The notes under the pieces were generated by a model. That model had not been told where the DNA came from. It ran no database searches and saw nothing but the letters and a program-made list of their open reading frames with translations. The position numbers and the translations under genes were made by a program. Below are positions 45,227-56,935 of a stretch of DNA of 64,000 nucleotides, piece after piece. This DNA is from Monocercomonoides exilis (taxonomy: Eukaryota > Preaxostyla > Oxymonadida > Polymastigidae): contig LSRY02000008.1 in the NCBI GenBank assembly GCA_001643675.2, positions 1,676,001 to 1,740,000 of the forward strand, written 5' to 3'. Within the stretch, counting starts at the first letter, position 1; the number at the start of each line of letters is the position of its first letter.

Positions 45227-47500
45227 TTTTCCTGTAATTTGCCTCCAGCTGCCTGTATTACGCCAAACTGTCTGTTTTTCTCGTTTTTTCGCCTCTCAAG
45301 CCAAGCAATGAATTCCAGTTCCATCGCTCCCCCCAGTGCGTAAAATCAATGTCTTGTCCTTCTTCTCCAAAGAAAGGCTCCTTGTTCTGTCCAAACTGAT
45401 TTCAATCTCCTGTTTCAGTTATTTGCCCCAATCTTTCCAACAAACTTAAAAATGAAAATGTCCTCTTCCTCTTTTTAAAAAAACGCTCCCTTTTCATAGA
45501 GATTGGTTGTTCTTCCTTTTTGCCTTGGACATCTTTCGACCCCGTTGATTTCTGCTCCATTAAATTTCATTTTTCATCGCATTTCTATCCATCGCGCATG
45601 TTGAGTCCAAAATAAGTCACATAAACATTTATGATAAAATACATTCAGGCTCTAGTAATATATTTGTAACATAATGTTTGTCTCGCTTCCTCGCTGTTCT
45701 CCTCTGCATGGAATAAATCGTCCATTTTATATAATTTGTCTGAATCACGACTTTGGAGAGGATACGGATGGAAATATCTTCACAACAAATAGAACAATAA
45801 AAATTACATACATCAAAAATTCTTCATTTCCATCGAAAATATTGTTGTTACACAGCCATCCAGCAATCAATATGAACAATTTCATCTTCCATTAAACAGA
45901 TATCGCTTTTGTAATACTCAACCTTTTCACTGGAAATATATCATTTAGTCAATCTGTCTTTGTTTTAGCTTCGGAATCTGACCCCGTTGACAGTTTCTGA
46001 GCATTAAGCATTTCTTGATCATTTTCCATAACGAATAAGAGTCTCAAAAGAAAAGGAGCACAACTCGATGTGTCGTGGCTGAATGGGCATATGAAGACAA
46101 TGCGATAACAAAAGGATGGATTTGTGGTATGGGGTGAAGGAGTTGAGTTCTTGGAGGAAACAGGGTTTTGAGAGGGAAAGGAGCGACAAAAGGATGTTTT
46201 TTGTGGAAAAGAGGTGTTTTTGCGAGATTTCAGATGCAAAACGGATGTGCGGGAGATGGATTTGGATGGGATTTTGAGGGGTTGTTTTTTCGATTTTTAT
46301 CATTGGGAAGGTGTTGAGGCAGTGTTTATTATTTGAGAAAAGGAATTTGTTGTTGAGGAGGTGGGATAAGAGGGAAAACAAGAAAGGTGGAGTGAATGGA
46401 ATATATTTATTGGAGAGGAGGATAAGAGATGGAGAGATATGGAAAAGGGATATTTTTTTTTTTCAAATGCAGGGAGAGAGAGGAGGGAGGCATATGAGGC
46501 GGAACAAAGAGAAGAGATTTTGTGGGCTTATGTTTGATAAGAAGGAAAAGTGGGATTGAAGAAAAAAAAGTGAAGAAAAATATTCTTCAAATTTTTATAT
46601 TATTTATTTTGTGAACCGTTTGGCCGCGCCTCTCATTTGCAGGGCAAGTGTTGGAGGCAGAGGTGGAGAAAGACAGGAAGAAGGAACATCAGCGCTGGCA
46701 CTTTGCATTGGAGGTGTGGAGACAGAGGAAGATGAAGGGCTGACAATGAGAGAGTATTTTGCAATGGAAAGAGACAGAAAAAGGATGGAGGTATTTTTTT
46801 TTTTTTTTTTTTTTTTGGTTGGAAGAAGGGCATGGGAGATGAGGAGACAGGGATTGTGATATTTGGCGTGGTGGTATTATTGTTGTTTTGGGGGGAAATG
46901 GAGAGAAGAAGAAGAAGATTTGGGCAAGGGATGGGAAGAGATTCTTTGGATAGAATCTTCTTCTTTGCCAGTTTTTTTAAAAGAATGGAATTTGTGGAGG
47001 TAATTTGAGAGGAAGCAGAACAGAAGATTGAGCTTTTGTTAATATTTTAAAAAGAAGAAGAAAGAAAAAGCCAGCGAAAGGCGGTCATTGTGAAAGATAT
47101 AGGTTTGGATATTTTTAATTATAATTTTTCATATATTATTTTTTTATGAAACTAGGATTTTTGCAAGAATGTTCAACGAAAACGAATGAACAAGGAGTAT
47201 GGAAAGAGGGGATATTGGATGCATATAAAGAAATCTGGAGATAATAATTGGAAGGCGTTTGGTGGAGTGAGCTGGCGCAAAATATAAATGAAAGGAAAAG
47301 AGAAGAAGATATATTTTTATTTGAAGGTTTTGGAAGACATATATAATGAATCTTAACGAAAGCGAAAAATGAGATCAAGGAATTGATGATATGACAGAAG
47401 AAGAAATTTGAGAAAATTTGAGAAGAAGAAGCGGAAGATGGTGAAAAGAAAATGGTACGGGGCTTTTCATATCTATTATTGGAATTTTTTTTTAACAATT
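45227..47500. other. Intergenic region between divergent cassettes F and G
   Basis: AT-rich DNA and purine-rich tracts. Apart from a possible exon at 46645-46743 I see no gene. The region is repeated in inverted form at about 60200-62000, with many small gaps. Confidence 0.45.
46645..46743 (+). CDS. Possible coiled-coil exon fragment (32 codons)
   Basis: Open from 46645 to TGA at 46741-46743, preceded by TTTGCAG (acceptor-like, ending 46642). It encodes VLEAEVEKDRKKEHQRWHFA and further charged residues in a helical pattern. The mirror copy near 60830-60886 has an 11 bp loss that breaks the frame. It could be an exon of an unrecognised gene or a fossil. Confidence 0.25.
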   Translation, partial: QVLEAEVEKDRKKEHQRWHFALEVWRQRKMKG

Positions 47501-47551
47501 TTATATTTTTGTATATTTTTAAATTTTTGTTTTATTAAATATATTTTTTAA

Positions 47552-47844
47552 ATGATAGCAGGAGCTTTTGCGTGAATATTCAAAATGAATGGATGCGAAT
47601 GGAACAAGGTTAGGAGCGAAAGATGGAAACAAAAGGAAAAGGAATACCGGGAAAGCAGACGATGAAGAAGGGGCAGAAGAGATAGGAAAAGGGATACGGC
47701 CACATTAGGATATTTTGTGAAATTTCACCAAGAGGCAAGGGGGAGAGGAAGAGAAGGAGGCAAAAAAAGAAGCGTTTCAGTGAGTGAGTCAAACTCCATT
47801 CCTCTCAACTCCCTCGATGCCATTTGCTTCTCTCTTCCAACTGA
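47552..47844 (+). promoter_or_regulatory. Conserved 5' block of cassette G
   Basis: GCTTTTGCGTGAATATTCA at about 47565-47583 after a T-rich tract and AATGATAGCAGGA. It is followed by DNA similar to the cassette B block (GGTTAGGAGCGAAAGATGG) and then the SVSES segment in a different phase from the body. The stop at 47842-47844 comes from an extra T in a T8 run. Confidence 0.4.
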
Positions 47845-50244
47845 TTTTTTTTCAATATTTCAACAGCAAATGAAGCATGCTCGCCTTCAACCACCTCCTC
47901 ATGCCAAGCTACATGTTTTATAAGTAGTTGCTCATTTTCGTCAGTCTGTGACGTTTATGATGGAGGTATTGTTCCTTCACTCAACAACCCCTTAGTCTTT
48001 TTGACAGCCTCAAACACCTCGTTTGTTGGGTGTTGCAGAACAAGGAATGTTGAATGTGAAGGAACTGCAGACAGAAAGTTGATTCCAGACAGACAGAACA
48101 CAACAGCCAATGGAGCAAACTCATTCACTTGGTGTGAATGGAATGGATCGAAGACAACAGGAGAAAGCGATTCTGTTTCAGATGGAATATCGAGTGGCGG
48201 GGCAATCTGCATGTTCAGTCAATCAAATGCCTCTGTGTCTGTTTCTCATTGCACTTTCAGCAGCTGCTATGCTCATTATGCAGGGGGCGGTATAAATTGC
48301 TACAATATCAAATCGATTGAGATTGAAAACAACACATTTGATTCTTGTACTGCACAGAATTATCGTGGGGGTGGAATATTCATTTATTTGATTTTGAAAT
48401 GTGTTCGGATCAGCGGGTGCGAATTCCAGAATTGTAAAGCATATAGCCATGGAGGAGGACTTTATTTGGATAATTTTCAGGTTTCAGAGGCAAACTGTAT
48501 TGGAGCTGAAAATGGAGAAGGGGAGAGTGCGTGTGTGTTTGACTGCAGTTTCACTTCATGCTCATTGACAAACAATTATGGAGGAGGTATGTTTTGCTAT
48601 AATGTTCCTGGCACACAATTCAAAATGAGGAGCATTCAGTTTATTTCATGTTCTGCGTTGGCAAGGGGAGGAGGATTTTATTTTGATCCAAACAAGCTAC
48701 ACCAAAAATAATTCAAAGTCGAAAAACTTTCAATCAAAATCGAAAAACTTTCAACCAAAGTCGAAAAACTTTCAAACGAAATCGAAAATTATTATTCAAA
48801 GTTGGAAAACTTTCATTCAAAGTCGAAAGTTTTCATTCGAAGTCGAAAAAGTTTCATTCAAAGTCGAAAATTATTATTCAAAGTCGAAAAAGTTGCAAAC
48901 GAAATCGAAAAACTTTCAATCGAAATCGAAAGACTTTCAAACAAAGTCGAAAATTTCACAAAAAAAATAAATGTAAAATAAAAAGTATTCCACAAAAGAT
49001 GAAAATATTCTTTTGTTTTTGGATATATTATCAGCAATGTTTGCGTTGTCGATTTCTGCAAATTTTAAAGATTGCGAACCAAAATTAATTCAAAAATCAA
49101 CTCAAAACACATCTCAGAACATTTGTTTCCTTCAATAAGAAATGAGTCGTTTGTGATGAAAAAACTTTAAATAAGAGAGTCAATAATGTGTTCTTTATTC
49201 TTCATTAAATAGGAAAAAAAAATAACAATTTTCTGAAGTAAATTTTCTGTGAAGAAGAGTGCTTTCAACTGAAATGAGATAAAAATATGTCAGAATTTCT
49301 CTCATAATTTTAAATTTGTAATTGGTCTTAAGAAAGCTAAGAAAAACACCGGAAAAAAGATAAAAAAACATTTTTATTACAAATGTGATTGATATTTCAA
49401 CAAAAACAATGTTTTTTGACTTGTATTAATTTTTGTCATCTTTTTGAAAATTTAAAGTTTTTCGAACTTTCGACTTTGTTTGAAAGTTTTTCGACTTTGT
49501 TTGAAAGTTTTTCGATTTCGATTGAAAGTTTTTCGATTTCGTTTGCAACTTTTTCGACTTTGAATTATAATTTTCGACTTTGAATGAAACTTTTTCGACT
49601 TCGAATGAAAACTTTCGACTTTGAATGAAAGTTTTCCGACTTTGAATAATAATTTTCGATTTCGTTTGAAAGTTTTTCGACTTTGGTTGAAAGTTTTTCG
49701 ATTTTGAATAATTTTTGGTGTAACAGCACAAAATGAAACAATTTATTGCTATTTCCTCTTCTTCCATGAATGCAACTGTTTGGCCAATATTCCATATGGT
49801 AATGATATGATGTATGTTGATTATTACAATGTTTTTTTGAGCACAGGAAATCCGTTCTATGAATGCTACACCACAAACACAGATGAGAAGAGAATGTGCT
49901 ATGCGTATAATTACTCGAATGCAGGTGCCTGGACATTTGATCAATCAATGAAAAAGGATTGGCTGAAGGACAAGACAATTTATGTTTCGGTGAATGGAAA
50001 TGACTTGAATGAGCTGTGTGGGGCAAATGAATTAAATCCGTGTCTGACGGTGAAGAAAGCGTTTGAGATGTGTGAGGTGCAGATTAGCTTGGCAATCACG
50101 CTGCTGGATGGGAATCACAAAAGCGAGGTGACAACAATTGAGGCTGGATCAAAGAAGATTTCAGTCATTGGGAAGGGAAGGGAAGCAAGTTCGATTGGAA
50201 CAAGAGCTGTTTTGCTTTTATTCTCTGCTCAGCAGTTTTTTTAA
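47845..50244 (+). pseudogene. Beta-helix cassette G, split by a TIR element
   Basis: The first part (47845-48697) runs from FNISTANEAC through five GGG turns to DPNK. A 1,021 bp element follows, and the protein resumes at 49723 with TAQNETIYCYFLFFHEC and continues through the type I linker (TIYVSVNGND, CLTVKKAFEMCE, KKISVIG) to SSIGTRA. With the element and one TA disregarded, the two parts are in the same phase and the spacing equals that of cassettes D and H, so the insertion hit a full frame. The 3' end breaks after SSIGTRA, as in C and F. Upstream, SVSES lies in another frame. The copy is disrupted as it stands. Confidence 0.85.
48700..49720. mobile_element. Foldback-like TIR element inserted in cassette G (1,021 bp)
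   Basis: Ends read CACCAAAAAT inward on both sides and are flanked by TA (48698-48699 and 49721-49722). Each terminal inverted repeat is about 260 bp long and made of tandem ~21-22 bp units around TCGAAAAACTTTCA. The ~490 bp middle (about 48962-49452) is AT-rich and non-coding. Long TIRs built of tandem repeats are the mark of foldback-type elements; a TA target suggests mobilisation by a Tc1/mariner-like transposase (inference). Non-autonomous. Confidence 0.85.
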
Positions 50245-51097
50245 TCATCCGTTTTTTTTATTTTCCTCCTTCTCATCGTTGCCCTATGAAAAAGCGTATC
50301 TCAGTCACTTTAGCTGTCTTCATAACAACAAAAGAATTCTAGCGGCTTCTAATCAATTTTTCTGCTTTTATTGGTTTTTACTGGGTAAACTTTCATGAGC
50401 AGAAAGAAGGAGGAGCAGAAAGATAGAGGCTGAGTCTTTGTTGGCTATGATAATTGTGTAGGTTGTGCCAAATGTACATTTATCATCACCAACTTTTTCA
50501 TCAATAATTTTAAAAAAAAAAAATAAACCTTCATCCTCCTCTTTTTCATTTTCTTCCTACTCTTCTTCTTTATCATCGTAATCTTTTTCTTCCTCTTCTT
50601 CATTTTTCTAGTCTATGCATTAGATTCTGGTTGTAGGAGTTAATTGAGTGGAAGCAGAACTGAGGGTTTTAAAGGGGTGGTTTTTGAGGTCAAAGGGAAG
50701 CGATGCAATCGGAAATGGGATCGGCAGCAGAGATGGGGCAAGCGGGTGTGCCAGCAGAAAGGACGATATTTAGAGGAGGAGGAGGAAGAGGAGGAAAAGA
50801 AAAAGAAGAAGAAACGACGAGTTGGAAAAAGTCAGCGAAAAAAAAATCGAATAAAAAGGTTTCTTGTATGTTTTGTTTTGTTTTTTTCTTGCACAAAGGT
50901 TATGCCTTGATGCTTATTTTTCTGATTTTCATATATTTCATAAATGATTTTATTTCGATCATTTTTCTTGTATATTTGTATTGTTGTGTACTTAGAATTT
51001 TTTTACGAATGCCAATTAAAGCGATGAAAGAAAATGGATTTTTGAAAAAAAGCAGAAGATTGCAACAAAAGAAAAAGGGATATGAGGAAAGCAGACG
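50245..51097. other. Intergenic region between cassettes G and H
   Basis: AT-rich and purine-rich tracts, with a GGA/GAAGAA-rich stretch near 50770-50815. Frames at 50644-50910 and 50703-51101 are low-complexity. No gene supported. A diverged mirror lies at about 56960-57640. Confidence 0.45.
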
Positions 51098-52807
51098 ATG
51101 AAGAAGGGGCAGAAAAGATGGAAAAAGGGATGCGACCATGTTGAGGTATTTTGTGAAATTTCACCAAGAAGCATTGAGAAGAGAAGGAGGCAAAGAAAGA
51201 AGTGCTTCAGTGAGCGAACTGCATTTCTCTTTTTTCTGTATTTTTCTCTTCCAACATATTTTTTTTTCAATATTTCAACAGCAAATGAAGCATGCTCACC
51301 TTCAACGACTACATCATCCCAAACCTCATATCTAATGAATAGTTGTTCATTTTCATCAGTTAGCGACACATATGATGGCGGGATTGTTCCTTCCCTCAAT
51401 AACCCCTATGCCTCTTTGACTGCCTCAAATACCTCATTCATAGAATGTTGCCGGACAAGAAATGTTGAATGCATTGGAACTTCAGGTAATAAGAAACAAC
51501 CAGGAAGACAGAATATAACAGACAATGGACCGAATACATTCACGTGGTGTGAGTGGAGTGGATCGAAGACGACTGGAAACAAAGATGATTATACTGATGA
51601 TGCTTCAAATGGTGGAGCAATTCGCATGTACAATCTGGGAAATGGAGAACTTTCTGTATCTCATTGCACGTTCAACGACTGTTATGCCTATTATAGAGGC
51701 GGTGGGATTATGTGCCTAACAATTAAGTCTATACAAATCGAAAATAATGTGTTTAATGCTTGTACTGCACAAAATCAGCATGGAGGAGGAATGTATGCGT
51801 ATGGAATTTCATCATGTGCCCGAATTAGCGGATGTGAATTCCAGAATTGTAAAGCAAATTATTACGGAGGAGGACTTCTTTTTGAATCTTTTCAGGTTTC
51901 AGGAACAGGATGCATTCCAACAGAAAATGGGGAAGGGGAGAGTGCGTGTGTATTTGACTGCAATTTCACTTCATGCTCACTTACGAATAGTTGCGGCGGA
52001 GGTATGTTTTGTAGAAGTGCACCTGAACAATTCAAAATGAGGAGCATTCAGTTCATTTCATGTTCAGCACGGCAAGAGGGAGGAGGATTATTTTTGCAGC
52101 CAAATCGAGCAACAGCACCAAATGATAAAATTTATTGTTTCTTCTTGTTTTTTCACGAATGCAGCTGCAGGGATGCAAATAATCCACGAGGACATGACGT
52201 TGAATATGTTGATTATTACAATCTGTATTTGGAATCAGGAAATCCATTTTATGAATGTTACACCACAAACACAAACGATAAGAGGATCTGCTTTGCATAC
52301 AATTATGCAAATGCAAGTGCCTGGACATATGATCAAACATCAAAAAAGGATTGGCTGAAGGATAAGACGATTTATGTTTCTGTGAGTGGGAATGATGAAT
52401 ATGAGTTGTGCGGGGCAAATGAATCAAATCCGTGTCTGACAGTGAAGAAGGCGTTTGAGATGTGTGAGATGCAGATTAGTTTGACAATAACGCTGATGAA
52501 AGGGAATCACACAAGCGAGGTGACAACAATTGAGGTTGGATCAAAGAAGATTTCAGTCATTGGGAAGGGAAGGGAAGCAAGTTCGATTGGAACAGGAACA
52601 CTTTCAGCAGCAGAAGCGCTGTTCAGTGTGACGAGTGGCCATTTGGGAACGAGCCATTTGAAGGTTGATTGCAACTCAACAGCAGATTTTTCTTCACCAA
52701 GCGTGGTAGTGGCATCTGATGGAGCAGGCAGAACACTTTCCCTGAAAGAATGTTTCAGGAAGAGAGTTATTTGTATGCAGAAAACGATAGCCGAAGGATG
52801 CAAATAG
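51098..52807 (+). CDS. Beta-helix surface-type protein, cassette H (569 codons, truncated)
   Basis: Family sequence starts in frame at 51267 (FNISTANEAC); the first in-frame ATG after that is at 51335. The ~56 codons before are unrelated, because SVSELHF lies in another phase after a shift in a T run. Six GGG turns include SNGGAIRMYNL, YRGGGIMC, QHGGGMYAYG, YYGGGLLFE, SCGGGMFC and QEGGGLFLQP. The type I linker follows (TIYVSVSGND, CLTVKKAFEMCE, KKISVIG), then ALFSVTSGHLG and VVVASDGAGRTLSL. Homology ends there at about 52745, close to the end points of B and E. No signal peptide or anchor. The mirror copy H' is fragmented. Confidence 0.75.
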   Translation: MKKGQKRWKKGCDHVEVFCEISPRSIEKRRRQRKKCFSERTAFLFFLYFSLPTYFFFNISTANEACSPSTTTSSQTSYLMNSCSFSSVSDTYDGGIVPSLNNPYASLTASNTSFIECCRTRNVECIGTSGNKKQPGRQNITDNGPNTFTWCEWSGSKTTGNKDDYTDDASNGGAIRMYNLGNGELSVSHCTFNDCYAYYRGGGIMCLTIKSIQIENNVFNACTAQNQHGGGMYAYGISSCARISGCEFQNCKANYYGGGLLFESFQVSGTGCIPTENGEGESACVFDCNFTSCSLTNSCGGGMFCRSAPEQFKMRSIQFISCSARQEGGGLFLQPNRATAPNDKIYCFFLFFHECSCRDANNPRGHDVEYVDYYNLYLESGNPFYECYTTNTNDKRICFAYNYANASAWTYDQTSKKDWLKDKTIYVSVSGNDEYELCGANESNPCLTVKKAFEMCEMQISLTITLMKGNHTSEVTTIEVGSKKISVIGKGREASSIGTGTLSAAEALFSVTSGHLGTSHLKVDCNSTADFSSPSVVVASDGAGRTLSLKECFRKRVICMQKTIAEGCK

Positions 52808-54013
52808 ACATGGCTTGCCATGGCAGTGATATTTTCATCGTGCCCTGAATCAGTTCTTGTGTGTGCATTATTTCTTTCAAAAATTGTTCGAAGATATGAT
52901 GCATCAGTTGATATGTGTTTCTTCTTTTTTTCTTTTCTTTTGGAGGGAGGGGAATAAAAATAAAATAAAATATTAAAAACAAAAAAAATCTAAGCTTATT
53001 GATGAATTATTTATTTTTAAAGAGGAACTGAAAAAGAAAAAAATAAAAACAGTTGTTGTTTGATCTTTCTCTGAAACATTTAACTCATCAATCCCTTTTT
53101 GTCAATGATAATATTTTTATTTTTTGATTTTTATTTTTTGATTTTTGCAGAGGCTTGGAGATGCCTGAGATCCAAAAAATAATATTTTTATAATATTGTT
53201 ATTTTTGAATTTTGTGTTTGTTTTGTGAAACATTTTATGAGCATTATGTTTTGGAAGTTTGTTTTTGTTTACAGATGTGTGATCATTGGCTGAGAGTTTT
53301 TTCAGAGAAAGTTATTTCTGATTTTTAAAATTCTTTTGAGGTTGATCCGTCACGGGCATTTGCTTGTTTTCTATAACACGCACACAACACACTCAAGCAA
53401 ATAGAAATCAAAAAATACAGGCATTTAATAAAATGCTCATGTTTTGTGTTTTTTCTTTCCATGTTTTTTTTTAACAAAAATCTTTAATTTTTCAATAAAT
53501 AGTGTTTTTTTCTGTGCAACTTTGTTTTATAGAAAAATTAAAAATTTTTGGAGGAAAACAAGGAATTGCAATTATTTTTCGTTTTTCAGATGAAAGAGAA
53601 GAAAAGAGAAGATGAAAGTGGTTTGTTTCTTTTTTTCCCCCAACAATGAAATGTTTGTTCGAGAGATATGTGAAAAAAAGAAAATAAATATAATCAATGA
53701 TATTGGTCAGATTGAATTTGTTTTTATATTCAATGGAGTATGAACCACTCAGATTTATTCTTTTCTGTTGAATCCCTATGATATGATAAAGCAATGAAAA
53801 TATTGATTTCAAAAAGAATCACCCATCCATTTCCTTGAGATAACAAGGATCAGATATTGAAATGGAACTCTTCTTTTGATCAAATATCATTCACCAAAAT
53901 TATTCTTGAACAACCTTTTTGAAATAGATTGAATGAGAACATGATTACAAAAATCAACCATTTGTTCCATTTTGTTTCCAATTTGTCAATAATTCCGTTT
54001 TCAATTACCAAAG
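52808..54013. other. AT-rich spacer in left arm, up to the palindrome 2 centre
   Basis: No gene supported. It is mirrored at 54154-55350 with substitutions and small deletions. A solo TGGGTG-type element end lies at 53804-53825. Confidence 0.6.
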
Positions 54014-54153
54014 TGATTTGGGAACATTTCCAATTTTTTGTGAGAAAAAATACCAATCTTTCTTTTTTGATAAGTGATATTATTTGCAAAAACATTCATG
54101 TTAATTTATTTGAATTTAATTGGCTTTTTTGACAATTTTTTATTGATATGTTT
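54014..54153. other. Loop (spacer) of palindrome 2, 140 bp
   Basis: Unpaired AT-rich centre. The last matching pair is 54013 with 54154 (ACCAAAG against CTTTGGT). No gene. Confidence 0.85.
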
Positions 54154-55350
54154 CTTTGGTAATTGAAAACGGAATTATTGACAAATTGGAAACAAATTGG
54201 AACAAATGGTTGATTTTTGTAATCATGTTCTCATTCAATCTATTTCAAAAAGGTTGTTCAAGAATAATTTTGGTGAATGATATTTGATCAAAAGAAGAGT
54301 TCCATTTCAATATCTGATCCTTGTTATCTCAAGGAAATGGATGGGTGATTCTTTTTGAAATCAATATTTTCATTGCTTTATCATATCATAGGGATTCAAC
54401 AGAAAAGAATAAATCTGAGTGGTTCATACTCCATTGAATATAAAAACAAATTCAATCTGACCAATATCATTGATTATATTTATTTTCTTTTTTTCACATA
54501 TCTCTCGAACAAACATTTCATTGTTGGGGGAAAAAAAGAAACAAACCACTTTCATCTTCTCTTTTCTTCTCTTTCAACTGAAAAATGAAAAAGCATCACA
54601 ATTCCTTGTTTTCCTCCAAAAATTTTTAATTTTTCTATAAAACAAAGTTGCACAGAAAAAAACACTATTTATTGAAAAATTAAAGATTTTTGTTAAAAAA
54701 AAACATGGAAAGAAAAAACACAAAACATGAGCATTTTATTAAATGCCTGTATTTTTTGATTTCTATTTGCTTGAGTGTGTTGTGTGCGTGTTATAGAAAA
54801 CAAGCAAATGCCCGTGACGGATCAACCTCAAAAGAATTTTAAAAATCAGAAATAACTTTCTCTGAAAAAACTCTCAGCCAATGATCACACATCTGTAAAC
54901 AAAAACAAACTTCCAAAACATAATGCTCATAAAATGTTTCACAAAACAAACACAAAATTCAAAAATAACAATATTATAAAAATATTATTTTTTGGATCTC
55001 AGGCATCTCCAAGCCTCTGCAAAAATCAAAAAATAAAAATCAAAAAATAAAAATATTATCATTGACAAAAAGGGATTGATGAGTTAAATGTTTCAGAGAA
55101 AGATCAAACAACAACTGTTTTTATTTTTTCTTTTCAGTTCCTCTTTAAAAATAAATAATTCATCAATAAGCTTAGATTTTTTTGTTTTTAATATTTTATT
55201 TTATTTTTATTCCCCTCCAAAAGAAAAGAAAAAAGAAGAAACACATATCAACTGATGCATCATATCTTCGAACAATTTTTGAAAGAAATAATGCACACAC
55301 AAGAACGATTCAGGGCACGATGAAAATATCACTGCCATGGCAAGCCATGT
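54154..55350. other. AT-rich spacer in right arm of palindrome 2
   Basis: Mirror of 52808-54013. It contains the mirrored solo element end at 54342-54363. No gene supported. Confidence 0.6.
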
Positions 55351-56935
55351 CTATTTGCATCCTTCGGCTATCGCGTTCTGCATACAAATAACTCTCTTCC
55401 TGAAACATTCTTTCAGGGAAAGTGTTCTGCCTGCTCCATCAGATGCCACTACCACGCTTGGTGAAGAAAAATCTGCTGTTGAGTTGCAATCAACCTTCAA
55501 ATGGCTCGTTCCCAAATGGCCACTCGTCACACTGAACAGCGCTTCTGCTGCTGAAAGTGTTCCTGTTCCAATCGCTTGCTTCCCTTCCCTTCCCAATGAC
55601 TGAAATCTTCTTTGATCCAACCTCAATTGTTGTCACCTCGCTTGTGTGATTCCCTTTCATCAGCGTTATTGTCAAACTAATCTGCATCTCACACATCTCA
55701 AACGCCTTCTTCACTGTCAGACACGGATTTGATTCATTTGCCCCGCACAACTCATATTCATCATTCCCACTCACAGAAACATAAATCGTCTTATCCTTCA
55801 GCCAATCCTTTTTGATGTTTGATCATATGTCCAGGCACTTGCATTTGCATAATTGTATGCAAAGCAGATCCTCTTATCGTTTGTGTTTGTGGTGTAACAT
55901 TCATAAAATGGATTTCCTGATTCCAAATACAGATTGTAATAATCAACATATTCAACGTCATGTCCTCGTGGATTATTTGCATCCCTGCAGCTGCATTCGT
56001 GAAAAACAAGAAGAAACAATAAATTTTATCATTTGGTGCTGTTGCTCGATTTGGCTGCAAAAATAATCCTCCTCCCTCTTGCCGTGCTGAACATGAAATG
56101 AACTGAATTCACCACTTCTACAAAACATACCTCCGCCGCAACTATTCGTAAGTGAGCATGAAGTGAAATTGCAGTCAAATACACACGCACTCTCCCCTTC
56201 CCCATTTTCTGTTGGAATGCATCCTGTTCCTGAAACCTGAAAAGATTCAAAAGAAGTCCTCCTCCGTAATAATTTGCTTTACAATTCTGGAATTCACATC
56301 CGCTAATTCGGGCACATGATGAAATTCCATACGCATACATTCCTCCTCCATGCTGATTTTGTGCAGTACAAGCATTAAACACATTATTTTCGATTTGTAT
56401 AGACTTAATTGTTAGGCACATAATCCCACCGCCTCTATAATAGGCATAACAGTCGTTGTGAGATACAGAAAGTTCTCCATTTCCCAGATTGTACATGCGA
56501 ATTGCTCCACCATTTGAAGCATCATCAGTATAATCATCTTTGTTTCCAGTCGTCTTCGATCCACTCACACCACGTGAATGTATTCGGTCCATTGTCTGTT
56601 ATATTCTGTCTTCCTGGTTGTTTCTTATTGCCTGAAGTTCCAATGCATTCAACATTTCTTGTCCGGCAACATTCTATGAATGAGGTATTTGAGGCAGTCA
56701 AAGAGGCATAGGGGAAATTGAATCATACCGCATATATGTGTCAACTAATTAGATATGAGGTTTGGGATGATGTAGTCGTTGAAGGTGAGCATGCTTCATT
56801 TGCTGTTGAAATATTGAAAAAAATATGTTGGAAGAAATACAGAAAAAAGAAATGCAGTTCGCTCACTGAAGCACTTCTTTCTTTGCCTCCTTCTCTTCTC
56901 AATGCTTCTTGGTGAAATTTCATGCACCTCAACAT
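55351..56935 (-). pseudogene. Cassette H' (broken mirror of H)
   Basis: The same protein as H in at least four out-of-phase pieces (56741-56935, 56029-56592, 55798-56019, 55351-55774 region). Small losses lie at about 55578, 55812, 56000-56005, 56105, 56458 and 56720. GGG turns and the YVSV linker are still readable piecewise. Not translatable as one protein. Confidence 0.85.

Larger units (their letters stand above)
43330..54013 (+). repeat. Palindrome 2, left arm (at least ~10.7 kb)
   Basis: Reverse-complement relation to 54154-64000. Paired positions add to 108167 at the centre, 107853 and 107786 at the two ends of the TIR element, and about 107458 near 45.1 kb. The other arm is thus about 0.7 kb shorter by then. 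Left-arm open frames (F, H) are intact. The arm's outer limit cannot be fixed because the window ends. Confidence 0.9.

Noticed and set aside
48705-48960. CRISPR-like array of short repeats
   Set aside because: Units are directly tandem with no unique spacers, form inverted terminal arrays of a TIR element, and lie in a eukaryotic gene.
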